Source: UBA3102 sp964413055
Lineage (GTDB): Bacteria; Bacillota; Desulfotomaculia; Desulfotomaculales; Pelotomaculaceae
Direction of reading: 5' to 3'
NCBI GenBank assembly: GCA_964413055.1
Contig: CAYPRB010000001.1
Coordinates: 1-64,000 of the forward strand
DNA length: 64,000 nucleotides
Within the stretch, counting starts at the first letter, position 1. Each line of letters starts with the position of its first letter. Below, in pieces: positions 62,940-64,000 of this stretch. The notes under the pieces were generated by a model, which was not told the origin of the DNA, did no database searches, and saw only the letters and a program-made list of their open reading frames with translations. Position numbers and translations under genes: made by a program.

Positions 62940-64000
62940 TTACAGGCTGGTGAGCAGGGCGACCGGGAAGTTTTGGAAAACACTGGTGAGCGGTAGGACC
63001 CGGTTTGCGGCGGTGACGGTTTCTCCCGTTAAGATGCAGCGCCAGCGGCCGGGTGCGTTCTGCGGCAAAATCAAGGTACTCTCTGCCCAGACCGGTTTTT
63101 TCGGCACCAGGTTGCAGAACGGCAATTCACTGCCGGCGGGACGCGGTGTTCCGGCGACCAGACAAAGCCGCGCCACCAGGCGGGGAACCGCTACCAGGAC
63201 CCAGGACTCCCCCCGGTGCCGGGTAAAGGCACAGACATGTTCCCGCGTTTCTCCCACGGCATCCAGGGGAAGGTATTCCCCGGCGGCAAACAATACCCGG
63301 TGTTCCCGGCGGAAATTGAGCGCTTTATAAGTGAGATAAAGTTTTATCCGCCCGTCCGGCCAGTGCGTCAAGAGATTTTTTACCAGTGCCGGCAGTCCGT
63401 CGGCCTCTGCCGCTTTTTTCAGTCCGGCCAGTATGCCGGCGCGCTGCCGGAAATCAACCGGTCGCCGGTTGTCGGGATCGACCAGGCTGAAATTCCAGAG
63501 TTCGGTTCCCTGGTAGAAATCGGGCACCCCCGGGGAGGTGATTTTGAGCAGTACCTGGGACAGCGAGTTTAAGGCCCCGTATCCGGCGACCTCCCTCTGA
63601 AAGGTGGTGAAGTCCCTTAGAAATACGTTTTCGTCTGTCGGCTCTAAAATATAATTTGTGAAATGCTGCAGGGCGTTTTCGTAAGCGGCGTCGGGACCGA
63701 GCCAACCGGTATGGGTTTTGGCCTCCCGGACCGCTTTGAGCAGATAAGCCCAAAAACGTTCCCTGAAAGCGGGCACCTCCTCTGCGCGCAGTGGCCAGGC
63801 GCCCACCAGCGTTTGATAAATAAAATATTCCAGGTTGGCGCCGGGTACCGGACTGTTACTGACAGCCCGTTTTTTATTATGGTTCCAGCGGCGCCACTGC
63901 TCCACTTTCTGTGCCCAGGCGCCGGGGATTTCCGAAAGTACGTTGATGCGCGCCCGGACGTCCTCGCTGCGTTTGGTGTCGTGGGTGGATGCAGCGCTGA
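62940..64000 (-). CDS. treY: Malto-oligosyltrehalose synthase TreY, C-terminal part
   Basis: TreY converts the reducing end of maltodextrins into a trehalose unit, the first step of the TreY/TreZ route. The 353 codons present continue past the window edge, so the 5' part is missing. The sequence STHDTKRSEDVRARINVLSE near the edge, PGANLEYFIYQTLVGAWPL, and ITSPGVPDFYQGTELWNFSL followed by DPDNRRPVDF are characteristic of the family's GH13-like C-terminal region. TreZ is not in view. Confidence 0.92.
   Translation of the reverse strand, partial: SAASTHDTKRSEDVRARINVLSEIPGAWAQKVEQWRRWNHNKKRAVSNSPVPGANLEYFIYQTLVGAWPLRAEEVPAFRERFWAYLLKAVREAKTHTGWLGPDAAYENALQHFTNYILEPTDENVFLRDFTTFQREVAGYGALNSLSQVLLKITSPGVPDFYQGTELWNFSLVDPDNRRPVDFRQRAGILAGLKKAAEADGLPALVKNLLTHWPDGRIKLYLTYKALNFRREHRVLFAAGEYLPLDAVGETREHVCAFTRHRGESWVLVAVPRLVARLCLVAGTPRPAGSELPFCNLVPKKPVWAESTLILPQNAPGRWRCILTGETVTAANRVLPLTSVFQNFPVALLTSL

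Overview
The window is a chromosomal segment from a spore-forming, low-to-mid-GC Firmicute. Gene content and order (ctsR-mcsA-mcsB-clpC-radA-disA, yacL-ispD-ispF-gltX-cysS-mrnC-rlmB-rae1-sigH, then secE-nusG-rplKAJL-rpoBC and the str/S10/spc/alpha ribosomal clusters) fit the clostridial class. The frequent GTG/TTG starts, a tuf gene between sigH and rpmG, thyX, and a Cys4 insert in EF-Tu point to a Desulfotomaculum/Pelotomaculum-like (Peptococcaceae-type) anaerobe. Genus assignment is inference. SigH, SpoIIP and CwlD indicate sporulation.

Layout. 1-205: 3' end of a probable 5S rRNA, tRNA-Asn and a terminator. 300-7600: CtsR-controlled class III heat-shock operon running into radA and disA. 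7600-16350: carD with tandem promoters, then yacL, isoprenoid (MEP) genes, two aminoacyl-tRNA synthetases, RNA-processing enzymes and thyX. 16380-18000: sigH, a five-tRNA cluster (Thr, Tyr, fMet, Thr, Met) and a perfect 66-bp palindrome. 18121-50536: an almost unbroken run of translation, transcription and secretion genes, including two apparently identical tuf copies about 16 kb apart. 50537-52660: a decayed remnant where an ECF transporter ATPase gene usually lies, then truA, rplM and rpsI. 52700-59280: cell envelope and sporulation genes (amj-like flippase, cwlD, csp, a 43-aa membrane miniprotein, a candidate structured RNA, spoIIP, GDP-mannose genes). 59280-61370: a small accessory island with large hairpins, a mini-ORF, two paralogous zinc-ribbon proteins and two HTH regulators. 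61335-64000: an amino acid permease and the 3' part of treY, both on the minus strand.

Most of the window is conserved core machinery on the plus strand. Many ORFs have more than one in-frame start; I chose starts by Shine-Dalgarno spacing and family N-termini. The less explained parts are the 59.3-61.4 kb island, the structured intergenic region near 55.2-55.4 kb, the ECF remnant, an apparent repeat expansion inside RpoB, a Glu-to-Asp change in the CwlD active-site motif, and the 66-bp palindrome. I found no CRISPR array, no intact insertion sequence and no prophage. No single feature clearly amounts to a new system; the zinc-ribbon/HTH island is the best candidate.
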